Part shown: positions 57,984 through 64,000 of the stretch, in pieces
Layout: every line of letters starts with the position of its first letter
How positions within the stretch are numbered: the first letter of the stretch is position 1
NCBI RefSeq assembly: GCF_003337435.1
Contig: NZ_QPJS01000003.1
Span: forward strand, 124,001 to 188,000
Source of the DNA: Schleiferia thermophila
GTDB taxonomy: Bacteria > Bacteroidota > Bacteroidia > Flavobacteriales > Schleiferiaceae
DNA length: 64,000 nucleotides
Direction of reading: 5' to 3'
Translations under genes and position numbers: made by a program
The notes under the pieces: generated by a model
Told to the model about the DNA's origin: nothing
The model's database searches: none
Seen by the model: only the letters and a program-made list of their open reading frames with translations

Positions 57984-58679
57984 GTGGAAGTTGAAAAGTC
58001 TGCAGAGTACTACCTTTCGGGAGCTATACTGCTGATCGATAAGCCATACGGCAGGACTTCTTTTGATGTGGTGCGACGGGTTCGCAGCATCATACGAAAA
58101 AAGTACAGGTTGCGCGATATCAAAGTAGGTCATGCAGGTACCCTCGACCCGCTGGCAACTGGACTTTTGGTCCTTTGTACCGGAAAAGCTACTCGTCAGA
58201 TCGAACTGTTGATGGGACAGGATAAAGTCTACACGGGCCGAGGTAAACTTGGCTATACAACTCCCAGCTATGACCGGGAGACGGAGGAAGAAGCTACCGA
58301 TGTACCTATATCCGGCAGCTACGACCGTCTGATGGCCACGGCCAGGAATTTTGAGGGAGAAATCGAGCAGGTGCCACCGGTGTATTCTGCCGTCAAAATC
58401 AATGGCAAGCGCGCGTATCAGTTGGCGAGAATGGGCGAAGAACCCCGTGTCAAACCTCGCCCGGTAAGGATCGATGCTTTCCAAATCACTTCTTTTGCTC
58501 CACCTTTTTTTGATTTTAGGGTTGTGTGCTCCAAGGGAACTTACATACGTAGCCTTATACACGACTACGGACAAGCTTTGGGATGTAGGGCCTATCTCTA
58601 TGACCTTCGCAGAGAAATGTCAGGTGCATTTTCGGTGGATATGGCCTGGAAATTTGAAGAGCTGGAGGACAAGCTGTGA
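57984..58679 (+). CDS. truB: tRNA pseudouridine-55 synthase
   Basis: 231 residues from GTG 57984. Motifs: LLIDKPYGRTSFDVV, the catalytic Asp in GHAGTLDPLATGLL, VPPVYSAVKINGKRAYQLAR and CSKGTYIRSL. It modifies U55 of the T-loop in tRNA. The C-terminal PUA-like extension of E. coli TruB is short or absent. It lies 6 bp after uppP, the usual order in this phylum. Confidence 0.95.
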   Translation: MEVEKSAEYYLSGAILLIDKPYGRTSFDVVRRVRSIIRKKYRLRDIKVGHAGTLDPLATGLLVLCTGKATRQIELLMGQDKVYTGRGKLGYTTPSYDRETEEEATDVPISGSYDRLMATARNFEGEIEQVPPVYSAVKINGKRAYQLARMGEEPRVKPRPVRIDAFQITSFAPPFFDFRVVCSKGTYIRSLIHDYGQALGCRAYLYDLRREMSGAFSVDMAWKFEELEDKL

Positions 58680-58840
58680 GACCTTGCCGATTTTCAATGC
58701 AAGTGTCATAGTAGTGTTTTATGGATGAGGGGATTACAGACCGGGCATTTCCGAATTTTTCTATATGAGCCAGAGAGCTGTGCAGCGCTTTATTTTTTAC
58801 GATGGATATTCATGTGAATTTTCACAATTCCTCTGCCCGG

Positions 58841-59031
58841 GTCATTGAGGGCCTCAGCGCCAGGGCGGTGGCGGATATGAGCCGCAGCAGGCGGGCCATG
58901 TGGCCCGCGGGCGAGGAGGCGGAGCGTCAGCAAGCCACCACAGCCCGCCGGGCCACGCCCGAGCTGCAAGGGGAATAGGAGCCGCAGACCGGCCCCCGGC
59001 CGCTCAGCGGTAGCGGCCGGGGGGGCGCCCC
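58841..59031 (-). repeat. Divergent structured element, copy G (second subfamily)
   Basis: Read on the minus strand from 59031, 46 bases after the stop of the LolC/E-like gene. It opens GGGGCGCCC, has a 12-bp arm CCCCCGGCCGCT/AGCGGCCGGGGG, a core CCGGTCTGCGGCTCC comparable to the family core, a GCGGGCCA/TGGCCCGC hairpin, and ends CACCGCCCTGGCGC...CCCTCA. Same plan as copies A-F but different sequence and about 190 bp long. The 161-bp spacer between truB and this element shows nothing recognisable. Confidence 0.65.
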
Positions 59032-59077
59032 AGTATCCAAAATTCCAGATTATACTTTGACTCTGCCAGAAGAGTGG

Positions 59078-60295
59078 CTAAATGACCCGACCGGCTATCT
59101 GCAGAATCTTTGGCAACCCGGCTACTGCTGCTGCTGTGGTGCTGAAACCGATGGCCAATACGGTAAAGCTGATCAGCAGCAGTTGTCCGGGGCGTAGCTC
59201 TACAGGATAGGCTTCAATCAGATATCCTTCGCCCAGTTGTATAAGGCCGAAGGCGTCCTGAAGCCATACGATACCTATACCCAGCAGTATGCCTATGACG
59301 ACTCCTGCCGATACGATGAGCAGTCCTGTGATGCGAAAGATACCGCTGATTTGTCCTGTGGTAAGGCCGAGAGCGCGTAGCAAGTGGATGTTGTGCCGCT
59401 TCTCGAGGATGAGCATGCGCAGCGAGCCCATGAGCCCGAAGCTGGCCAGCAGCGCGATGAAGGTAAAGATGAGGTAAACGACGAGTTTTTCGGCGCGCAT
59501 AATCTTGAAAAAGGCCTCTTGCTGCTCATCTCGGTCGTAGACGCGATGTTCTGAGAGCATTTGTCGGAGTTTGTTTTTTACGGATTTGATGTGCGCGGGA
59601 TTTTTCAGTTGTATTTCGATGGCTGAGTAGCTGTCTTCATTTCTGGTCAGCTCCCGAAGGGTGGCGATATCGGTGAGGCAGTACTTTTCATCGACCTCCG
59701 GCTGAATGGTGAAAATGCCGACGGCTTCGAGATGGCTCTGACTGAAGGCTCTCTCCGGGCGGCTGAGGCTGCGCACATCGGCCCTGGGCACAAATACCTG
59801 AAAGTACTCGCCTTCGAGCCCTGCCGAAAGACCCAGGTGATAAGCCACCCCAAGGCCTACGATGGCTGTATGGTGGCCCGGTGAGGCTTTGCCATAGAGC
59901 AGATGGGCTTCGAGGTCGTTGACCTCGAAGTAGTGTGCGTCCACACCTTTGAGGATGACCACTACTTCGCGGTCGCCTTTTTGAAGGTAGGCTTTTTCCT
60001 CCAGCACAAAACTGTATGCTTTTATCTGGTCAATCTGCCCGAGCAAAGCCGACATCGAGTCGGCACCCGTCAGGTATTTGCCGCCGGCAGGTACTACTTT
60101 CAGCTCCGGATCGAAAGCGTTGTAAAGTTGGCGCGAAAACTGCTCCAACCCGTTGAACGCACTGAGCACCACTACCAGCGCTACCGTACAAGCCACGATG
60201 CCCAGCATCGAAATCATTCCCAGTATGTTGACGGCTCCTACGGAAGTTCTGCTGCCAAAATACCGTCTGGCGATAAACCACTGTACGGACGTCAC
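59078..60295 (-). CDS. LolC/LolE-like ABC transporter permease (MacB/FtsX fold)
   Basis: 405 residues. Helix 1 with the GMISMLGIVACTVALVVVLSAFNGLE motif region (interrupted here as GMISMLGI and VVVLSAFNGLE), a periplasmic domain of about 230 residues, and three C-terminal helices of the FtsX fold (MGSLRMLILEKRHNIHLLRALG linker). It is likely the membrane part of an ABC machine that extracts lipoproteins from the inner membrane; the ATPase is encoded elsewhere. It starts 3 bp after rbfA. Confidence 0.9.
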   Translation of the reverse strand: MTSVQWFIARRYFGSRTSVGAVNILGMISMLGIVACTVALVVVLSAFNGLEQFSRQLYNAFDPELKVVPAGGKYLTGADSMSALLGQIDQIKAYSFVLEEKAYLQKGDREVVVILKGVDAHYFEVNDLEAHLLYGKASPGHHTAIVGLGVAYHLGLSAGLEGEYFQVFVPRADVRSLSRPERAFSQSHLEAVGIFTIQPEVDEKYCLTDIATLRELTRNEDSYSAIEIQLKNPAHIKSVKNKLRQMLSEHRVYDRDEQQEAFFKIMRAEKLVVYLIFTFIALLASFGLMGSLRMLILEKRHNIHLLRALGLTTGQISGIFRITGLLIVSAGVVIGILLGIGIVWLQDAFGLIQLGEGYLIEAYPVELRPGQLLLISFTVLAIGFSTTAAAVAGLPKILQIAGRVI

Positions 60296-60298
60296 AGA

Positions 60299-60658
60299 CT
60301 ACTGGATCGGATTTTCGCCCCCTTCTCTGAGCAATCTATCGATTTCGGCTTCCTTTTCAAAGGCATCGTCGATTAGAAAAATGAGCTCCGGCATCACGCG
60401 CAGGTGTTTGCCCACGAGCCTGGCTACTTCTTGCTTGATGGCTTTGAAGTTTTCATCTATGTAGGCTTTTACGGAGCTGCTCATCGCATAGGGAAACACA
60501 CTCAGATACACTCGTGCAATCGACAAATCGGCCGTGATTTTTACAGCCGTCACACTGACCATCGTACCCCGAAAGTTGTCTTTCGATATTCTTTGAAAGA
60601 GGGTCCCGATTTCTTCCTGTAAGAAGGATTCTACTCTTGCCAGCCGTTGCTTTTCCAT
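60299..60658 (-). CDS. rbfA: Ribosome-binding factor A
   Basis: 119 residues from ATG 60658 (MEKQRLARVESFLQEEIG); the frame runs further up, but into repeat F, so the shorter start is chosen. The KH-like fold is shown by VSVTAVKITADLSIARVYLSVF and the end LRVMPELIFLIDDAFEKEAEID. It assists maturation of the 30S subunit. Only 13 bp separate its start from repeat F, which leaves no room for a promoter between them. Confidence 0.93.
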   Translation of the reverse strand: MEKQRLARVESFLQEEIGTLFQRISKDNFRGTMVSVTAVKITADLSIARVYLSVFPYAMSSSVKAYIDENFKAIKQEVARLVGKHLRVMPELIFLIDDAFEKEAEIDRLLREGGENPIQ

Positions 60659-60671
60659 TTTTTTGTTTTTT

Positions 60672-60804
60672 GGGCGTGCCCCCGGCCTGAGGGAGCATTC
60701 CATACGGGCTGCTGTCCTCAGGCCGGGGTCGGTGTCCTGCGGGGTTCCGTCGCCACTGAAGCGAGTGGCGACCGCCCTGACGGGCGCCCTCCGGCCACCT
60801 CACG
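60672..60804 (+). repeat. Dispersed structured GC-rich element, copy F (divergent, inverted context)
   Basis: Reads on the plus strand, opposite to both neighbours. Arm 1 is CCCCGGCCTGAGG/CCTCAGGCCGGGG and arm 2 GTCGCCACT/AGTGGCGAC: both differ from copies A-E yet are fully paired. The core is altered to GGTCGGTGTCCTGCGGGG. GCCCTGACGGGCGCCCTCCG and CCTCACGC are kept. The 221 bp to its right hold no recognisable feature. Confidence 0.82.
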
Positions 60805-61025
60805 CAGCAAAAGTAGCATAACTCGCGCTATTTACCGGCAGCAATCTCTCCTCGCTGGTGCAGTGAACGCACTGAGTTTACCAGACGGAATCATGCAGGT
60901 AGAGGTACTGCAATATGGGTTTACTAGCCAAGTAGCTCAAATCCACTTTTTGGTGCAGGTGGTTATCTGCTGCAAGGTCTGCTGTTTTACTTAGCTGGGA
61001 CAGTGTTTGTTTGAAGTACAAAAGA

Positions 61026-62123
61026 TTAAGTTTCCTTTGGTTCGTTTTCCTGGTTTGAATTTGTACCGCCAAATCCTTTGGACCTGAAGGCATTCCATCC
61101 CTGAGCGGTGATGGGAATCTCTTCGTTCAGATTGGTTACCAGCACTACAGGGTCATTTTCATCCGTCATGTGTCCGATGATGGTAAAATCCGGATGGTTT
61201 TTTATCTTTTCAAAATCGCTGAGAGGTATGGTGAAGAGCAGTTCGTAGTCTTCTCCGCCATTGAGTGCCACGGTAGTAGCATTCAACTGCATTTCCTCGC
61301 AAACTTTGAAAGTCTGCTGATCGATAGGCAGTTTGTTTTCATAAATTTTAGCTCCGAGGCCGGAGCGGGTAGCGATGTGCAGCAGTTCACTGGAAAGACC
61401 ATCGCTGATGTCGATCATGGCTGTTGGCTTAATGTTAAGGCTTTGCAGTTGCTGCAATACATCCTGACGTGCTTGCGGCTTGAGCAGCCTTTTCACCACA
61501 TAATCATAGGGTGCCAGGTCGGGTTGCACATAGGGGTTGGCTTTAAATACTTCTTTTTCTCGTTCCAGTACCAGAAGTCCGCAGTATGCGCCTCCGAGGT
61601 CGCCGGTCACCACGATGAGGTCCTTGGGTTTTGCAGTACATCGCTTGATGGCCTGGCCTTTTGGTACTTTGCCTAAGGCCGTAATGCTCAGCATCATTCC
61701 GGACCTGGAAGTGGTCGTATCACCACCGATCAGGTCGATGCCATACTGAGCACAGGCCATTTGAATACCTCTGTAAATGTCTTCTAAGGCTTCTACAGAG
61801 CTGCGGGCAGAGGTGGCCAGACCTACCAGCGCGTGAGTGGGCTCAGCACCCATGGCTATCAAATCCGATACATTCACGACGATGGCCTTGTAGCCCAGGT
61901 GCAACAGCGGGGTGTAAAAAAAGTCAAAATGCACACCCTCTATCAGTATATCGGTGGTCACTACAGTTTCAAAGCCATTGTGGTTGATTATGGCTGCATC
62001 GTCACCTATACCCAGTATGGTTTCCTGCCTGCGAATTTCAAGCAGGGCTTCCAAGTGCTCGATGAGCCCGAATTCGCCCAGTTCCTGTAGGGGTGTAAAT
62101 GTTTTGTTTTTATCGTCGAGCAT
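61026..62123 (-). CDS. thiL: Thiamine-monophosphate kinase
   Basis: 365 residues of the PurM/ThiL fold. Landmarks: LGIGDDAAII, TTDILIEGVHFD, GGDTTTS, VTGDLGGAYCGL, and MIDISDGLSSEL with its metal-binding Asp, then NGGEDYELLFT. It phosphorylates thiamine monophosphate to the diphosphate. The final 25 residues are a polar tail. It follows the barrel-protein gene by 4 bp; no other thiamine gene is near and no TPP riboswitch was seen. Confidence 0.95.
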   Translation of the reverse strand: MLDDKNKTFTPLQELGEFGLIEHLEALLEIRRQETILGIGDDAAIINHNGFETVVTTDILIEGVHFDFFYTPLLHLGYKAIVVNVSDLIAMGAEPTHALVGLATSARSSVEALEDIYRGIQMACAQYGIDLIGGDTTTSRSGMMLSITALGKVPKGQAIKRCTAKPKDLIVVTGDLGGAYCGLLVLEREKEVFKANPYVQPDLAPYDYVVKRLLKPQARQDVLQQLQSLNIKPTAMIDISDGLSSELLHIATRSGLGAKIYENKLPIDQQTFKVCEEMQLNATTVALNGGEDYELLFTIPLSDFEKIKNHPDFTIIGHMTDENDPVVLVTNLNEEIPITAQGWNAFRSKGFGGTNSNQENEPKET

Positions 62124-62127
62124 TGAT

Positions 62128-62886
62128 TTAATACAAATAATAGCGCAGTCCCAGAGTCAATCCCGTAGAGAAATATCTTTCGCGCGGAAAGTTCATGTTG
62201 TTTTCAAACATGGGGTTGAGCATGTAGTGAAAAAATGGTCTAACAAAGAGAGAAAATTCTTCTGCCAACCTGAAATTTCCACTCAGTGATATGCCCAGTG
62301 TCAGGTTAAAAGGCCTGGCTTCATCGGTGATATCAAATTCGTTTATCAGATTTCCGGACCCTGATTCCGTAATTTTACCCTTGTAGCTCTGCAGAAAATT
62401 CAGTTGGACTACGGGGATAAATTCCAGGTCAAACACCTCGGTGATCGTTCCCCGAAATGAAAATTGTATCGGCACATTAATGAACCTCAGCCTCGAATCG
62501 AGCTGGTATTCCGCATTGTTCCACTCGTAGTTTTTATCCTTAAAGCCCAATACACTGTATTGAGCTCCCAACCAGATTTCCAGTGAAGAAGCTACCCGGA
62601 ATACCAAATCCCCCCCAAAGCTGTAGGTGAAAATCGGGGATGTCCGTTTTTCGTTGCTGCTGCCAACTGGCAGCCCACCAGCTCCGATTGAATCGCTCAT
62701 GATCCTTCGGCTCGAAAAAAACGGACTCGCATTGAGAGCCAGCGAAATATTTGATTTTTTGGTCTGTGAGTCGATAAAATAAACCACTTTATCCTTGCTC
62801 TGTCGCTGCGCTGCACAGTGTTCTCCCATCCATAGCAATACCGGAAGCAACAGGTACACAGCTCGTATATTATGTAGTTTTACCAT
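62128..62886 (-). CDS. Outer-membrane beta-barrel protein (porin-like family)
   Basis: 252 residues with a signal peptide ending near HCAAQ. The mature part is built of alternating strands (FTYSFGGDLVFRVA, LEIWLGAQYSVLGF, FNLTLGISLSGNF) and ends FSTGLTLGLRYYLY, a classical outer-membrane terminal strand. It belongs to the broad OMP_b-brl group common in Bacteroidota, with no known ligand. The start overlaps the upstream ligase-like gene by 17 bases. Confidence 0.75.
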   Translation of the reverse strand: MVKLHNIRAVYLLLPVLLWMGEHCAAQRQSKDKVVYFIDSQTKKSNISLALNASPFFSSRRIMSDSIGAGGLPVGSSNEKRTSPIFTYSFGGDLVFRVASSLEIWLGAQYSVLGFKDKNYEWNNAEYQLDSRLRFINVPIQFSFRGTITEVFDLEFIPVVQLNFLQSYKGKITESGSGNLINEFDITDEARPFNLTLGISLSGNFRLAEEFSLFVRPFFHYMLNPMFENNMNFPRERYFSTGLTLGLRYYLY

Positions 62887-64000
62887 ATTGGTCTTTTAAA
62901 GAAGATTTTTCGTTTGGCAAAGCTATTTCAGTTTCCAGCATCAGCGGTACCATCATACCGGTAAACACGACTCCCCATTGCCGCTCCAGATAACTCTCCG
63001 ACAGAAAGCAAAGAACCACATACCCACATGCTGCTGCCACATGCCACCGCCTGAGAAGAGCTGCACGGTAAACAACATTAGCAAAAAAACCTATTAATGC
63101 CGTTAACCCCAATATGCCGGTGGCAAGTGTCGTCTCAATAAATTGATTGTGGGCATTGAATTTTTCCCGATACCCGTATCTGAAATTGTTACGCCTATAG
63201 CTTTCTTCCAGATGATAACGCGAATCGCCTACTCCACTACCCAGCAGAGGACGCTTTCTGATTTCCTGCCATGCACACTTCCACTCGGCCAGGCGTATGG
63301 TAAATCCATTGAAGCCTTCGTGAAAGGTCTCAGCTTCGATGTTATACTCCAGCGAAGTAAGATCGGCAAATCTTCCCAGCCATTTGGAGGGCAGATGGTA
63401 GAGGATAATTCCTGTTCCCAATATTACCGATGCTGTCAGTACCAGCGCCACTCTCAAAGATAGTAGCTTAATCATCAGTACCACAGCCATCGCCAGCAGC
63501 ACAACCAACAGTGCCAGTAGGTTCATACGGCTTTGAAGCAGTACCATCAGCACCAAAAGAGCTGCACTCGTAACCCACTGCCAGCGATCAGCTGGCTGCC
63601 TGATGTTGTAAAACACAGAAATTACCAGCCCTGTGCCAGTCCAAAGCGCCAGATATGCCGGATGTATCACCCATTCGCTTAAGCCGGCATACGTAAAATA
63701 TGTGCTGATCACCTCACCACTTCCCGGATAGGTATAGTAGATGGTGCCCGAACGAAGACTTCTGTAGACTGCTACTGCTAGCAGATAAGGCAGTACCAGA
63801 GCCAGCAGGCGCGTCAGACCTTTCAGGACTTTCCCTCTCTGCTCATTCACAAGGGCTCCGGTATAGACTGCTATCAATGCCGGAAGCAACATCAGGGGAA
63901 ATTTAATGCTCAGGCGTATAAGTCCTTCGTCCTTATGTTCGCTGTAGAAAATCGATCCCACATACACTCCATATAATAGGACACTCCAGCCTATATAGCT
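62870..64000 (-). CDS. O-antigen ligase / Wzy-like polymerase family (5' end outside window)
   Basis: At least 376 residues, open to the right edge of the window; the upstream codons continue a membrane helix (SYIGWSVLLYGVYVG), so the gene starts beyond 64000. About nine hydrophobic helices are visible, and between two of them lies a large periplasmic loop with RLAEWKCAWQEIRKRPLLGSG (cut here to its core WQEIRKRPLLGSG) and FNAHNQFIETTLATGILG, the Wzy_C signature. Enzymes of this type transfer or polymerise polysaccharide on a lipid carrier; which one cannot be told. It is the first visible gene of the minus-strand unit leading to thiL. Confidence 0.86.
   Translation of the reverse strand, partial: SYIGWSVLLYGVYVGSIFYSEHKDEGLIRLSIKFPLMLLPALIAVYTGALVNEQRGKVLKGLTRLLALVLPYLLAVAVYRSLRSGTIYYTYPGSGEVISTYFTYAGLSEWVIHPAYLALWTGTGLVISVFYNIRQPADRWQWVTSAALLVLMVLLQSRMNLLALLVVLLAMAVVLMIKLLSLRVALVLTASVILGTGIILYHLPSKWLGRFADLTSLEYNIEAETFHEGFNGFTIRLAEWKCAWQEIRKRPLLGSGVGDSRYHLEESYRRNNFRYGYREKFNAHNQFIETTLATGILGLTALIGFFANVVYRAALLRRWHVAAACGYVVLCFLSESYLERQWGVVFTGMMVPLMLETEIALPNEKSSLKDQYGKTT

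Noticed and set aside
60659-60703. Longer rbfA start giving a 15-residue Arg/Pro/Lys extension
   Set aside because: The extension would be encoded by the 5' end of repeat F; the downstream ATG gives the normal family N-terminus.
61026-62123. TPP riboswitch near thiL
   Set aside because: No CUGAGA-type thi-box was found upstream, and thiL starts 4 bp after the preceding gene.

Overview
The window looks like a chromosomal segment of a Bacteroidota bacterium. The evidence is an outer-membrane barrel receptor with a carboxypeptidase-regulatory-like domain, a type IX secretion sorting domain (esterase, 22177-23367), GldH, RicT and DUF3098 genes in the order usual for the phylum, a fused DAHP synthase-chorismate mutase, lipoproteins whose lipobox Cys is followed by charged residues, a lack of visible Shine-Dalgarno sequences, and recurrent TAnnTTTG motifs upstream of operons. 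The class is uncertain; Saprospiria or Chitinophagia is my guess. The metabolism suggests a menaquinone-using heterotroph with gluconeogenesis and a TCA cycle.

Layout. 1-10.9 kb: an S9 oligopeptidase cut by the window edge, a hypothetical exported protein, sbtA-sbtB-like bicarbonate transporter and PII-like genes, a large outer-membrane receptor, repeat copy A, then a PLP enzyme with CBS domains, fbp and menB. 11-16.4 kb: apaG, a membrane methyltransferase, leuS, lpxD and a lipoprotein. 16.5-23.5 kb: a SPOR-domain membrane protein, a subtilase, a beta-barrel protein, a Crp/Fnr regulator, a T9SS-sorted esterase and tRNA-Arg(TCT). 23.5-29.8 kb (minus): a tightly packed operon xth - hybrid kinase - PAS kinase - 3-hydroxyacyl-CoA dehydrogenase - M50/CBS protease, followed by repeat B. 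29.9-34.4 kb: a 1140-residue outer-membrane protein and a SRPBCC/GyrI-like protein. 34.4-42.3 kb: repeat C, a fasciclin lipoprotein, and a TetR-TolC-adaptor-RND efflux operon ending in a terminator and repeat D. 43-48.9 kb: carA-eno-citrate synthase, a TrmN6-like methyltransferase and DAHPS-CM. 49-51.9 kb (minus): glutamate/leucine-type dehydrogenase and nhaD, then repeat E. 52-58.7 kb: ricT-gldH-PBP1A-ftsX-DUF3098-uppP-truB, a cell-envelope operon. 58.8-64 kb (mostly minus): an O-antigen-ligase-like gene, a barrel protein, thiL, rbfA and a LolC/E-like permease, with repeats F and G.

The most unusual signal is not a gene. A GC-rich intergenic element of about 120-130 bp occurs six times (A-F), with a divergent relative (G). 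The stem sequences differ between copies but stay complementary, so pairing is preserved by compensatory change, while three short cores stay fixed. Five of the six, and also G, lie just 3' of a co-oriented gene, typically right after a terminator or T-tract. Around the well-conserved copies the DNA is strongly enriched in C over G and, in most stretches counted, in A over T on the element's own strand. This reaches into neighbouring genes for up to a few kilobases. I consider this element plus its compositional halo the best candidate for an undescribed system here.

No rRNA, CRISPR array, transposase, integrase or prophage gene was seen. Start codons were chosen by protein-family fit; several appear to be TTG or GTG.
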